The position numbers and the translations under genes are program-made. The notes beneath the pieces were generated by a model. That model was not told the origin of the DNA, did no database searches, and saw only the letters and a program-made list of their open reading frames with translations. From positions 3,658,001 through 3,722,000 of the forward strand of contig NZ_JADBEB010000001.1 of assembly GCF_014874095.1 (NCBI RefSeq): DNA of 64,000 bases, written 5' to 3'. Source of the DNA: Plantactinospora soyae (GTDB lineage: Bacteria; Actinomycetota; Actinomycetes; Mycobacteriales; Micromonosporaceae). Of the stretch, positions 38,380 through 45,926 are shown piece after piece. How positions within the stretch are numbered: position 1 is the first letter of the stretch; each line of letters opens with the position of its first letter.

Positions 38380-39267
38380 TCAGCGGGCCATGGCCGGTTG
38401 GACCTGCATCCGGCCGAGGAAGTCCCGGATACGGGTGGCGATCTCGTCGACGTGGGTCTCGAGCGCGAAGTGTCCGGTGTCGAGGAGGTGGACCTCGGCG
38501 TTGGGCAGGTCCCGTTGGAAGGCGCGGGCACCGTCCGGGCCGAAGATCTGGTCGTTGGCTCCCCAGACCGCGAGCAGCGGCACCTGGGTCTGCCGGAAGG
38601 ACTCCTGCGCCTGCGGATAGACGTCGAGATTCGTCTTGTAGTCCTGGAAGAGGTGCAACTGGTTCTCGTCGTTGCCCGGCCGGGCCAGCACCTCCAGGGC
38701 GTGCCGCCAGGCGTCCGGGCTGACCAGGCTGGCGTCGGGTACGCCGTGCTCGTACTGCCAGCGGACCTCCTTCTCGGTGAAGGCCTGCCGGGCGGCGGCC
38801 TCCGTCTCCGGTCCGGGCGCCTGGGCGTACGCGAACAGCGGCTTCCAGAACGCCTCCACGAACCCTTCCTGGTACGCGTTCCCGCTCTGGCTGATGATCG
38901 CCGAGATGCTCTCCGGACGGCGCAACAGCAGTCGCAGCGCGATCGGCGCCCCGTAGTCCTGCATGTAGACGGCGTACCGGCGGATGTCGAGCTGGTCCAG
39001 CAGGCTCGCGGTGACGTCGGTGAGCGCGTCGAAGGTGTACGGGAAGTCGCCCAGCGACGGGGCCGAGGAGTAGCCGAACCCGATGTGGTCGGGGGCCACC
39101 AGGTGGTACTGGTCGGCCAGCGCCGGAATCAGCTCCCGGAACATGTGCGAGCTGGTCGGGAAGCCGTGCAGCAGGACGAGCGGGGGCGCTCCCGGCGAGC
39201 CGGCCTCGCGGTAGAAGACATCCAGCCCGTCGACCGTCGCCATCCGGTGGTGTACGCCGCCGACCAT
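38380..39267 (-). CDS. Alpha/beta hydrolase with Asp nucleophile (epoxide hydrolase/dehalogenase-like)
   Basis: 295 residues. HGFPTSSHMFRELIP carries the oxyanion HG motif. The nucleophile elbow is VYMQDYGAPIALRL, so Asp (not Ser) is the nucleophile. WGANDQIFG and LDTGHFALETH supply the acid region and catalytic His. An Asp nucleophile points to epoxide hydrolase or haloalkane dehalogenase chemistry. The protein looks cytosolic. ATG 39267 (MVGGVHHRM) has GAGGGGG 4 nt upstream on the minus strand; the open frame to 39312 is less likely. The PHP hydrolase gene lies 204 bp upstream on the same strand. Confidence 0.88.
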   Translation of the reverse strand: MVGGVHHRMATVDGLDVFYREAGSPGAPPLVLLHGFPTSSHMFRELIPALADQYHLVAPDHIGFGYSSAPSLGDFPYTFDALTDVTASLLDQLDIRRYAVYMQDYGAPIALRLLLRRPESISAIISQSGNAYQEGFVEAFWKPLFAYAQAPGPETEAAARQAFTEKEVRWQYEHGVPDASLVSPDAWRHALEVLARPGNDENQLHLFQDYKTNLDVYPQAQESFRQTQVPLLAVWGANDQIFGPDGARAFQRDLPNAEVHLLDTGHFALETHVDEIATRIRDFLGRMQVQPAMAR

Positions 39268-39422
39268 GGTGCCCCCTCGATCGCTCCGCCCAATCTGCCA
39301 CGTTCTCCTCATAGTGCCCGTACCGCCGCCCTGTGCGGGCGGGTATCGACGTCCGCGTACCTCCTCGGGCGGGACGGGTCCGGTGCGTCGACGGCACCGG
39401 ACCCCGCTCGGTTCTTTCCGTC

Positions 39423-39465
39423 GGCGGCTAGCGCGCCGGCCGGGGAGGCGGCTAGCGCGCCGGCC
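39423..39465. repeat. 24-bp tandem duplication with a 19-bp identical core
   Basis: GGCGGCTAGCGCGCCGGCC occurs at 39423-39441 and 39447-39465. It lies 6 bp beyond the stop of the PHP hydrolase gene and may be part of its terminator. Confidence 0.75.
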
Positions 39466-39471
39466 CGGCGG

Positions 39472-40701
39472 TCACGGCTGGAGGAACCAGGGGCTGGTGT
39501 ACGCCACGCCCCAGTCGTTGCACGGATGGTTCGCCGGCCCGGGGCTGGCGTTCGGCTGGGTCGGGTCGGAGATCCGCAGCACCACCCAGTGCCCGTCGAC
39601 GATGTCCAGCGGCACGGTGAACTGGGTGACCCGACCGGCCTGGATATCGATCATCTCCGGTACGACCGGCGCGTCACTGCCGGGCCGCAACACCTGGATC
39701 CGCAGCGGCTTGCCCACCCACTCCGGTCCCCGGTCGAGGTCCACCGAGAAGGTCACGTCGCCCCGGCTGACCGGCAGCACCCCGCCCATCCGTACCCCGT
39801 TCGCGGTGGCGTCGAGGCGCAGCCCGGAGACCCGGGTGGCGAAGAACCGGCGGGCCCGCATCGCGGCGAGCACCTCCTGCCGGGTGTTCTGGGTGACCCA
39901 GAGGCCGGTCCGCCCCTTGCCCTCCGGAAAGCCCCAGTCGGTGCCGTGCTCGTCGGAGACGCCGGTCAGGCCGGGCCGCCAGCCGGCGTTGAGACAGGCG
40001 ACCAGCGGGGACGTCTGGCCGTTGCCCCAGCCGTCGAAGAGGTAGTCGTCACCCCGGTTGAACATCTCCAGCCCGATCATCGGCTCCCGGGCCCCGGCGA
40101 CGTACCGGAAGTTGTCGAACCGGCCCACCTCGCGGCCGGGGTGGTTGAATCCCGCGATTCCGCCGGAGCCGCCGATCCAGCTGTAGAGCCGGCTCATGCT
40201 CGACGATTGCAGCAGGTCCGTGTAGTTGCCGCTGAACCAGACGTTGACGTGGCCCAGCAGCGGGTGGGACCACTCGAAACCCCGGATCGCGGTGTACTGG
40301 CCGGGGTCGTCGGCGGCGTCGGCCAGGGCGCCGGTCCGGTCCCACTCCGATCGGGAAATTCCCTCGATCGAGAAGAGCGTGCTGTGGTCGGTGAGCGCGG
40401 CGACGTCCAGGCCGGCGTCCCGCATCGAGGCGAAGGCGAGCGCCGGATCGCCGTCCCCATCGGACATCAGAGTGTGGTTGTGCAGGTCGGCATGGACCAG
40501 GGTGGTGCCCTGGGTCACCAGGGAGGTACGCGAGGCGCCGGTTCCCGGCGCCTGGTTCGGCCCGGCCGCCCGTGGGGTCGCGGCGGCGGACGCGGTACCC
40601 GGGGCGGAGGCGAGCAGAAGCAGACCGCCGGTGCCCGCGATCAGCGCGCGCCGGCTGGTGCCGGTGGGGGTGTTCCCGGTCTCTGCGTGGGTGTGTGTCA
40701 T
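39472..40701 (-). CDS. Tat-exported CehA/McbA-type PHP metallohydrolase
   Basis: 409 residues. The N-terminus has a Tat signal (SRRALIAG then a hydrophobic LLLLASAPGTASA). The PHP domain begins VHADLHNHTLMSDGDGD near residue 67, giving the first metal-binding His and Asp, followed by VAALTDHS near 100 and later GFNHPGREVG and GVSDEHGTD. These are the metal sites of CehA/McbA-family hydrolases, which cleave carbamates, phosphodiesters or similar. It would work folded outside the membrane. The C-terminal ~120 residues form a beta domain. No substrate can be inferred. ATG 40701 lies close to an A/T-richer TTATGCACT stretch. Confidence 0.86.
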   Translation of the reverse strand: MTHTHAETGNTPTGTSRRALIAGTGGLLLLASAPGTASAAATPRAAGPNQAPGTGASRTSLVTQGTTLVHADLHNHTLMSDGDGDPALAFASMRDAGLDVAALTDHSTLFSIEGISRSEWDRTGALADAADDPGQYTAIRGFEWSHPLLGHVNVWFSGNYTDLLQSSSMSRLYSWIGGSGGIAGFNHPGREVGRFDNFRYVAGAREPMIGLEMFNRGDDYLFDGWGNGQTSPLVACLNAGWRPGLTGVSDEHGTDWGFPEGKGRTGLWVTQNTRQEVLAAMRARRFFATRVSGLRLDATANGVRMGGVLPVSRGDVTFSVDLDRGPEWVGKPLRIQVLRPGSDAPVVPEMIDIQAGRVTQFTVPLDIVDGHWVVLRISDPTQPNASPGPANHPCNDWGVAYTSPWFLQP

Positions 40702-40769
40702 GCCGGACAGTGCATAACGCGGCCGGCAACGGCGGCGGAGGGAGAGTTGTCCGGGCGGTTAAGTCTGTC

Positions 40770-40824
40770 GATCACTTAGGCCGTGTCTTACGACTAGGCC
40801 GTGTCTCACGACCTTCAAGTGATC
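40770..40824. repeat. Probable insertion-sequence end remnant
   Basis: TAGGCCGTGTCTTACGAC (40777-40794) is followed directly by TAGGCCGTGTCTCACGAC (40795-40812), one mismatch in 18. Both are flanked by the inverted 8-mers GATCACTT (40770-40777) and AAGTGATC (40817-40824). The GGCCGTGTCT core resembles ends of IS5-group elements of actinobacteria from memory. No transposase is left. Confidence 0.5.
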
Positions 40825-40880
40825 TCACCACTGCGACGTCGACCGCAGGCCTGGCCGGGGCCGCGAAGGCGCTCATCCCG

Positions 40881-42179
40881 TCACCGTCCCAGCGCTCGCG
40901 GGAGCGAAGAAGCGCGCGCGTGCACCCACCAGGCGAGCGGAAGTGCGATCAGCACCACCGCCTGGATCGCGAGCAACGCCGGAACGATGCCCCAACGGTC
41001 TGCCACCAGGCCGGCTCCCAGGGCGACGAGCGCGTAGAGCGCGCTGCCGAGCAGCGACGCGAGCGAACCCATCGTCGCGCGTTCCCGGTCGGTGAACTCG
41101 CGCTGCAGCAACGTCTGCTGGGCGATTGTCGACATGCCGTAGGCCGGTGACCCAAGCAGCACGGGCGACAATACCGTCGGCTTGACCAGCGCCACGAAGT
41201 TCGCCACGTTGTCGAACAGCTCACCGAACAGCAGGGTGCGGGCCGCGCCCACCCGGCCGATCACCCGACCACTGACGCGGAAGCCGACGAAGGCCACGCC
41301 ATGGCCGAAGGTGCGCCACAGGCCCAGCGCCCAGAGCGGCCACAGCCCCGCCACGAAAACAGGCGACAACTGGGCCGCGCTTCCGCTGCTGTAACGAAGC
41401 GCCGACACCAGAGTCATCCGGCGGAGCACCGGACTACGGCGGATGCCGCGCAGGGCCGAACCGAGATGTGCCAGTACGTCCGATTCCAGCGAGCCGTGCA
41501 CCCGCGGTTCTCGGACCCGCGAGGCGACGAGCACGCACAGCACCTGCGGCATGACCGACAGCACGACCACCACACGCGGCGACCATGCACCGGCGACCAC
41601 GCCACCTATGGCTGCCGCCAGTGCGAGCGCGATCTGGAACATCGAGTTCACCCGGCCCGAGTGCCGGGGGAACTCCTCCTCCCGGCCGGCTTCGAGCAAC
41701 GTGTCGTAGAGCAGAGACTCGTTGTTGCCGCTCCAGAGTGAGGTCGCCAATCCTTCCAGCACGACGGCTGCCAGGAGGAGGCCGTAGCCCGAAGCGCTGG
41801 CGTACCCGAGATGGGCGGCCACCATGACGACGGCACCGGCGATCATCGTGCCGCGTCGGCCGAGGCGGTCGGAGAGCACCCCGGTAGGGACTTCGAACGC
41901 GGCGCAAGACAGCATCTTCACCGCCAGGAGGCTGGCGGCAGCGGTGTACGAGCCGGTGACCTGCGCGAAGTAGATGAGCATGATCGGCCCGTACATGCGG
42001 AAGTCGCCGAAGAAGTTGAACCAGCTCAGAAGGCGGACATTCCGGTCGACGGTCTGGTCGGCGGAGTTCGGAGCAGGCGGAGCCGACCTCGGCCGTTGAG
42101 ACCTCCTGCCGAACGGGGCAGCGATCAGGCGTGCGACCAGGACACGTACACGGAGCAGTGGAAAGAGACGAGCGGACAC
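40881..42179 (-). CDS. MFS transporter, probable drug efflux
   Basis: 432 residues with about 12 membrane segments. The loop 2-3 motif GVLSDRLGRRGTMIAGA is the MFS signature; FEVPTGVLSD and the LWSGNNESLLYDTLLEAGREEEF segment match the small family that includes TetV-like and macrolide-type exporters, though the drug is unknown. A 40-residue charged N-terminal head precedes the first helix. GTG 42179 has GGGAG about 7 nt upstream. The 5' leader is special: a 20-codon peptide with a strong ribosome binding site and two hairpins lie between promoter and gene. Third-position G/C is lower than neighbours and an IS remnant lies ~70 bp downstream, suggesting acquisition. Confidence 0.86.
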   Translation of the reverse strand: MSARLFPLLRVRVLVARLIAAPFGRRSQRPRSAPPAPNSADQTVDRNVRLLSWFNFFGDFRMYGPIMLIYFAQVTGSYTAAASLLAVKMLSCAAFEVPTGVLSDRLGRRGTMIAGAVVMVAAHLGYASASGYGLLLAAVVLEGLATSLWSGNNESLLYDTLLEAGREEEFPRHSGRVNSMFQIALALAAAIGGVVAGAWSPRVVVVLSVMPQVLCVLVASRVREPRVHGSLESDVLAHLGSALRGIRRSPVLRRMTLVSALRYSSGSAAQLSPVFVAGLWPLWALGLWRTFGHGVAFVGFRVSGRVIGRVGAARTLLFGELFDNVANFVALVKPTVLSPVLLGSPAYGMSTIAQQTLLQREFTDRERATMGSLASLLGSALYALVALGAGLVADRWGIVPALLAIQAVVLIALPLAWWVHARASSLPRALGR

Positions 42180-42206
42180 AGCAGAACTCCCGGAAAGGCG
42201 AACGGA

Positions 42207-42245
42207 GACGCCAAAGGGCGCCAGAGGCCGGTGACACGTGTCACC
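42207..42245 (-). promoter_or_regulatory. Two leader hairpins between leader peptide and MFS start
   Basis: GGTGACACGTGTCACC (42230-42245) is a 16-bp palindrome. GGCGCC-CUUU-GGCGUC (42222-42207 on the minus strand) forms a second 6-bp stem with one G-U pair. They could act as an attenuator, and the palindrome could instead be an operator. Confidence 0.45.
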
Positions 42246-42295
42246 TCGCCCCGGCGACCGGGATGTGTGCTGACTTTGCTGCTACCCGCGCGGCG

Positions 42296-42358
42296 TTACA
42301 AGCCTGCGACTGCGGTCACCAAGGGGCGAACGGAAGCTCCGGTCGTCGTTTTAGACAT
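42296..42358 (-). CDS. Leader peptide upstream of the MFS gene, 20 aa
   Basis: ATG 42358 is preceded by GGAGGAG (42370-42364) with 5 nt spacing, the strongest ribosome binding site in this area. The peptide starts MSKTTTGASVRPL and stops with TAA at 42298-42296, 116 nt before the MFS start. A short, well-initiated ORF between promoter and efflux gene is the classic plan of drug-inducible attenuation by ribosome stalling. The sequence has no Arg-X-Arg macrolide-arrest motif, so the inducer is unclear. Confidence 0.6.
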   Translation of the reverse strand: MSKTTTGASVRPLVTAVAGL

Positions 42359-42405
42359 CAGTGCTCCTCCATTCCCCAGGCGGACGGGATTCCGCAACAG
42401 CTTCG

Positions 42406-42411
42406 ACCCTA
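42406..42411 (-). promoter_or_regulatory. -10 box TAGGGT for leader peptide and MFS
   Basis: On the minus strand TAGGGT predicts a start about 40 nt before the leader-peptide ATG. No convincing -35 box or A/T-rich WhiB7-type element is seen upstream. Confidence 0.45.
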
Positions 42412-42520
42412 GCGACCGAAGCATCTTCCTACGACGGCGGGTAGCCGCACCTCACGGCCGCTTGAGCCGATCCAGGATGGCGGCGGGCCGCTGGGGGAAC
42501 CGTCCGCTTCGACGTACCGG

Positions 42521-43357
42521 TCAGAGCGAGGGCAGTTCGTGCGCGGTGAGGAGTTCGGCACCGTCGAGGATCAGCGGGCTCCACTCCGCCGCCCCGGTAC
42601 GCCCGTGCTTCGGGTCGATCGCGGTGAAGACGCGACCGCCGACGCGTACCCGGACGTGTCGGGCGGGCCAGTCGACGGTGGCGCGCTGGCGTACCCGGCC
42701 GGGGCAGCGCCAGGTCCGGTCGGCGAAGCGTACGGGCTGGGAGTGGCCGTGCACCTGGCCGAACGGCACGAACCCGCCACCGGCGTAGAACTCCAGCCAG
42801 GGCTCGTGCAGCTCCCAGCCGGCCTCGGCCCAGAACGGTCCGGCCGCCCGGTCCACCCCGAACTCCCCACCCCGGAAGATCAGTGGCTGCGGGCGTTCGT
42901 TGAGCAGCCGGGCCGCGATCGCGGCGGTCGGCGGCTCGGCCAGCTCCCGCCAGGCGCCGACCGTCAGCCCGGCGTGGGTGACCAGCAGGTCCTCCGAGTC
43001 GGCGGTCCGGATCGCGACAGCCACCCGCATCCGTCCCTCCGCCCACCAGGATCGCAGCAGGTCCGCGTCGGCGCCGGCGAGGCGCTCCGGCCAGAACTCG
43101 GTGCCACCGGGCAGGTACTGCGCCTCGTGGTTGCCGGCGAGCTGGATCCACCGCTCCGGCTGGTTCTCGAGGTATCCGCGTACGAGGGCGAGCACCGCCC
43201 GGCTGTCCGGGCCACGATCGACGAGGTCACCGACCTGGACCACGGTGACCTTTTCGGGCAGGTGGTACCGGTCGACGTCCGCGCCGAGAGACGACAGCGC
43301 GGCACGCAGTTGGGCGGGATGACCACCGATGTCTCCGACAACCACTACCCGGGCCAT
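42521..43357 (-). CDS. Calcineurin-like metallophosphoesterase
   Basis: 278 residues. The binuclear metal motifs are in order: GDIGGH (residues 8-13), GDLVDRGPDS (~43), GNHEAQY (~74), then THAGLTVGAWRE and GQVHGHSQPV, as in Ser/Thr-phosphatase-like and ApaH-like enzymes. The first motif has GDIGGH where GDIHG is common. Cytosolic; it may hydrolyse a phosphoprotein, dinucleotide or cyclic nucleotide. ATG 43357 has AGGAG 6 nt upstream on the minus strand. It is a single gene divergent from the type VII-like cluster and 163 bp upstream of the MFS leader region. Confidence 0.88.
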   Translation of the reverse strand: MARVVVVGDIGGHPAQLRAALSSLGADVDRYHLPEKVTVVQVGDLVDRGPDSRAVLALVRGYLENQPERWIQLAGNHEAQYLPGGTEFWPERLAGADADLLRSWWAEGRMRVAVAIRTADSEDLLVTHAGLTVGAWRELAEPPTAAIAARLLNERPQPLIFRGGEFGVDRAAGPFWAEAGWELHEPWLEFYAGGGFVPFGQVHGHSQPVRFADRTWRCPGRVRQRATVDWPARHVRVRVGGRVFTAIDPKHGRTGAAEWSPLILDGAELLTAHELPSL

Positions 43358-43468
43358 GGCCGCTCCTGCGCTGTGTCGAATTCGCGTGCGGCGAGCGTAT
43401 CCCGGCCGCGCGATCGAGCCCGCCGTACGACGGTGGACCGCCCCCCACCGGACCGGGCGACGATCTAC

Positions 43469-43474
43469 TAGGGT
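43469..43474 (+). promoter_or_regulatory. Leaderless -10 box TAGGGT
   Basis: TAGGGT lies exactly 7 nt before ATG 43482. Confidence 0.6.
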
Positions 43475-43481
43475 CCTTGCC

Positions 43482-43805
43482 ATGATCGGTGGCTCAGGTG
43501 ACGGCTTCACCGTTGACCCGGCGGCGCTGGAGACCTTCTCCAAGACCAGCTTTGGGCGGGCGGACGACTTCGACGGAATACGCGGGCTGCTACGCGACGG
43601 CGCGGTCGGGCGTTCCTCCTTCGGCATCATGCCCGCCTCGTTCACGCTCTACGAGCAGTACGAGTCGTGCCTCGACGACTGCCTCCAGGCGCTGGCGGAC
43701 GGCGTCGAGGTGATGGAGATGGTCGCCGACGCGATCATCGCCGAACGGGACTCGTACCTGGCCAGTGACGCCGCCGCACAGGGGCGGTTCCGGACCGGCG
43801 GCTGA
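43482..43805 (+). CDS. EspC-like/type VII secretion target-like protein, 107 aa
   Basis: A small helical protein beginning MIGGSGDGFTVDPAALETFSK, which resembles the FxVDPxxL start of EspC-like (DUF2580) type VII substrates. Two long helices follow, with a possible export motif YEQYESCLDDC (YxxxD/E-like) near the middle. There is no signal peptide. It is the first gene of a five-gene same-strand cluster with a WXG-containing protein and a YbaB homologue. No ESX membrane component is in the window. The leaderless box TAGGGT sets the start. Confidence 0.65.
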   Translation: MIGGSGDGFTVDPAALETFSKTSFGRADDFDGIRGLLRDGAVGRSSFGIMPASFTLYEQYESCLDDCLQALADGVEVMEMVADAIIAERDSYLASDAAAQGRFRTGG

Positions 43806-43900
43806 CCGTACGGGTCAGCGGGGCCGGCCGAGCGCCGGACCTGGTCGGCCCGGCTCACTTGAGAACGTCGCGTGCAGAGACCACGAAGGGGGATGGCGCA

Positions 43901-44827
43901 GTGTCGGCCGTCGCGCTGGAGCGCAGCAAGACCTATTTCGAACAGTTCGTCGGCTCGGTGCCGGAACCGTTGCAGGGCTTCACCCGTACGGTGTTGTCGC
44001 CGTTCGAGCAACTGCTGGAACAGGTGGCCGGCGACCCCGACGACCTGATGCGGGGCGCCGAACGCTGCCTCGCCGCGTCGACCGACGTACTCGGGATCGC
44101 CGCTGGGCAGACGAGTGACCGGTCCCGGTTGCAGCCACCGGCCTGGGGCGGGGAGGCCGCGGACGCGTTCCAGACCGGCCTGACCAACATCGAGGAGTTG
44201 ATCCGGCAACTCGGCGACGGGCTGGCCGCGGCGAAGGAGGTGCTGGTCGAGGCGGCGAACGCCGCGGTGGACGCGTTCAACCTGCTCTGTGAGCTGATCT
44301 TCGAGTTCCTGACCGCCTTCCTGATCGAGGCGATCATCGCCGCGGCGGCGGCGTTCCTCAGCTTCGGCGCGTCGATCGCCGCCTTCGCCGTACGCTGGCT
44401 CGCCCGGCTGGCGCTGACGCTGGGCCGGGGTGCCCGGATCGTGGGCAAGCTGGTCCGGGTCCTGACGAAGCTGGCCGGCAAGCTGGACGAGGTCAAGGAC
44501 CTGCTCACCACCTACCGCAAGCGGGTGATGGAGCTGCGCAAGCTCAAGAAGCAGTACGCGATGTGGCGACAACAGGGTCGGACCCCGGCGGGCCTCGCGG
44601 TGGCGAAGGAGTACGGCCTCAAGGTCGGCCTGCCACGTTTCGCCTTCAACCAGGTGTCACCGGTCAACCTGAGCGGCAAGGGCGGAGCGGTGCTGGACAC
44701 CGTCGTCGGCGGGCAGGACATCCGCGACGGAGAGAAGGACCGCAACTACGCGACCGACGGCACCTACCGGGAAGACATCGGCCCGTACACCAAGAGCGTG
44801 CAGGATCTGATCGACTCGGTGGGCTGA
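43901..44827 (+). CDS. WXG-motif protein with hydrophobic hairpin
   Basis: 308 residues. Helical N-terminal half with PAWGGEAADAFQTGL near residue 80, a WXG-type turn in the expected helix-turn-helix. A long hydrophobic region (LIFEFLTAFLIEAIIAAAAAF, then FGASIAAFAVRWLARLALTL) follows at ~145-180. The C-terminal part is basic then acidic (KLKKQYAMWRQQGRTPAG..., ending YTKSVQDLIDSVG) with no nuclease or toxin motif I know. The layout resembles loader parts of type VII polymorphic toxins with the toxin module reduced or unrecognised. GTG 43901 has AAGGGGG (43886-43892) upstream. Confidence 0.68.
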   Translation: MSAVALERSKTYFEQFVGSVPEPLQGFTRTVLSPFEQLLEQVAGDPDDLMRGAERCLAASTDVLGIAAGQTSDRSRLQPPAWGGEAADAFQTGLTNIEELIRQLGDGLAAAKEVLVEAANAAVDAFNLLCELIFEFLTAFLIEAIIAAAAAFLSFGASIAAFAVRWLARLALTLGRGARIVGKLVRVLTKLAGKLDEVKDLLTTYRKRVMELRKLKKQYAMWRQQGRTPAGLAVAKEYGLKVGLPRFAFNQVSPVNLSGKGGAVLDTVVGGQDIRDGEKDRNYATDGTYREDIGPYTKSVQDLIDSVG

Positions 44828-44882
44828 CCCGCCGGGTCGACGACCGCCCGGTCCGGGTGGACGAGGGCAGGAGAGGAACGAC

Positions 44883-45209
44883 GTGGAATACCCCGCGCTG
44901 GATCGGCTGGAGCAGCTCGCGAACAGCCTGGACGGCCTGCAGGACCGGATGAACCGCCGGGTCGAGGAACTCCGGCAGCAGCCGGTCGAGTTGGAGAGCG
45001 AGAGCGGCGCCGTACGGGTGTCGGTCGACCACGGCGGCCGGGTGGACCGGGTGGACATCACCTCCCGGGGCATGCGGTACAGCCCGGACCAGCTCGGTTC
45101 GGAGATCACCGGCACGATCCGGCGGGCGCAGCGGGAGGCGACCAAGCGGCTGCAGGAGTCGATGCGGGAGGTGCTGGGCAGCGCCGCCGACGACTACCCG
45201 CTGGACTGA
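44883..45209 (+). CDS. YbaB/EbfC-family nucleoid-associated-like protein
   Basis: 108 residues. A coiled-coil N-terminal helix (LDRLEQLANSLDGLQDRM), then a beta part (ESGAVRVSVDHGGRVDRVDI) and a C-terminal helix (ITGTIRRAQREATKRLQE) match the YbaB/EbfC fold, whose classic members bind DNA as dimers. In actinobacteria many diverged YbaB proteins sit next to WXG/ESX genes, as here, with unknown roles. GTG 44883 follows GGCAGGAGAGG (44867-44877), 5 nt away. It is followed after 3 bp by the PH-like gene, so the two are co-translated or at least co-transcribed. Confidence 0.86.
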   Translation: MEYPALDRLEQLANSLDGLQDRMNRRVEELRQQPVELESESGAVRVSVDHGGRVDRVDITSRGMRYSPDQLGSEITGTIRRAQREATKRLQESMREVLGSAADDYPLD

Positions 45210-45212
45210 GTC

Positions 45213-45833
45213 ATGGGTACCGACTACCGCCACCTGTACGGCGACGCGGTCGCGCACCGGCTGGAGCCCGGTGAGGCGATGCTCGCGTGCAGCGAGGTCA
45301 AGCGCCCGCACGGCCTGGCATCGGACCCGCCCCCGCGACCGCCGGCACCGGCCCCCGGTGACGGGGCACAGGTGGCCGGCATGGGAGTGGCCGGGGCCGT
45401 GCTCAGCGGGGTCGAGTTCGTCGACAACATCGGCGGCGGCGGTCCCACCGACTGGTTGATCCGGCTCCTCTTCGGACGTGCGGCGCGGGGCCGGCTCGAC
45501 TCGGTCGCCGCCGGTTACGTGCGCGCGGTGCCGACCGACGACAAGCTGCTGTTCGTGGTGACCGACCGGCGGCTGATGGTGCTGCGGATCGGCCGCTCCG
45601 ACGACGAGGTACGGCCGTTCGGCACCCCGCGTACGCCGGTGGTGGCGGCGAAGCTGAAGCCGCTCTGGTCGGTGGACCGGGCAGAGGTCACCGGCGCCCG
45701 TCGACGCTGGCACCGGCTGCACGGCGGCCGGCTCCGGGTGATGTTCCGGGACGGCTCCTGGTTGGAGCTGACCGGGCCGCTGTGCCTGGGACGCCGCCGG
45801 GCCGGCGAGCTAAGCGACGCCCTGCGCCGCTGA
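45213..45833 (+). CDS. Protein with a probable PH-like domain, unknown function
   Basis: 206 residues, soluble. The N-terminal half has a Pro-rich stretch (ASDPPPRPPAPAPGDG). The C-terminal half is beta-rich with KLLFVVTDRRLMVLRIG, LWSVDRAEVTGARR and RLRVMFRDGSWLELTGP, a pattern like bacterial PH domains that follow the TDRRL motif. The protein is likely a small partner of the YbaB protein, as the genes are 3 bp apart. Function unknown. Confidence 0.68.
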   Translation: MGTDYRHLYGDAVAHRLEPGEAMLACSEVKRPHGLASDPPPRPPAPAPGDGAQVAGMGVAGAVLSGVEFVDNIGGGGPTDWLIRLLFGRAARGRLDSVAAGYVRAVPTDDKLLFVVTDRRLMVLRIGRSDDEVRPFGTPRTPVVAAKLKPLWSVDRAEVTGARRRWHRLHGGRLRVMFRDGSWLELTGPLCLGRRRAGELSDALRR

Positions 45834-45926
45834 ATACGTCCCCACGCGGCTGAGTACGTCCCCGCGCACTAGCGTGGACGACGGACGACGGACGCGGGGG
45901 CTGCTCGGCGCGGAGGAGGTTCGACC

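Noticed and set aside
37412-39397. 661-codon minus-strand frame spanning the M48 tail and hydrolase gene
   Set aside because: Shadow in the wrong frame of the hydrolase gene and antisense of the M48 gene.
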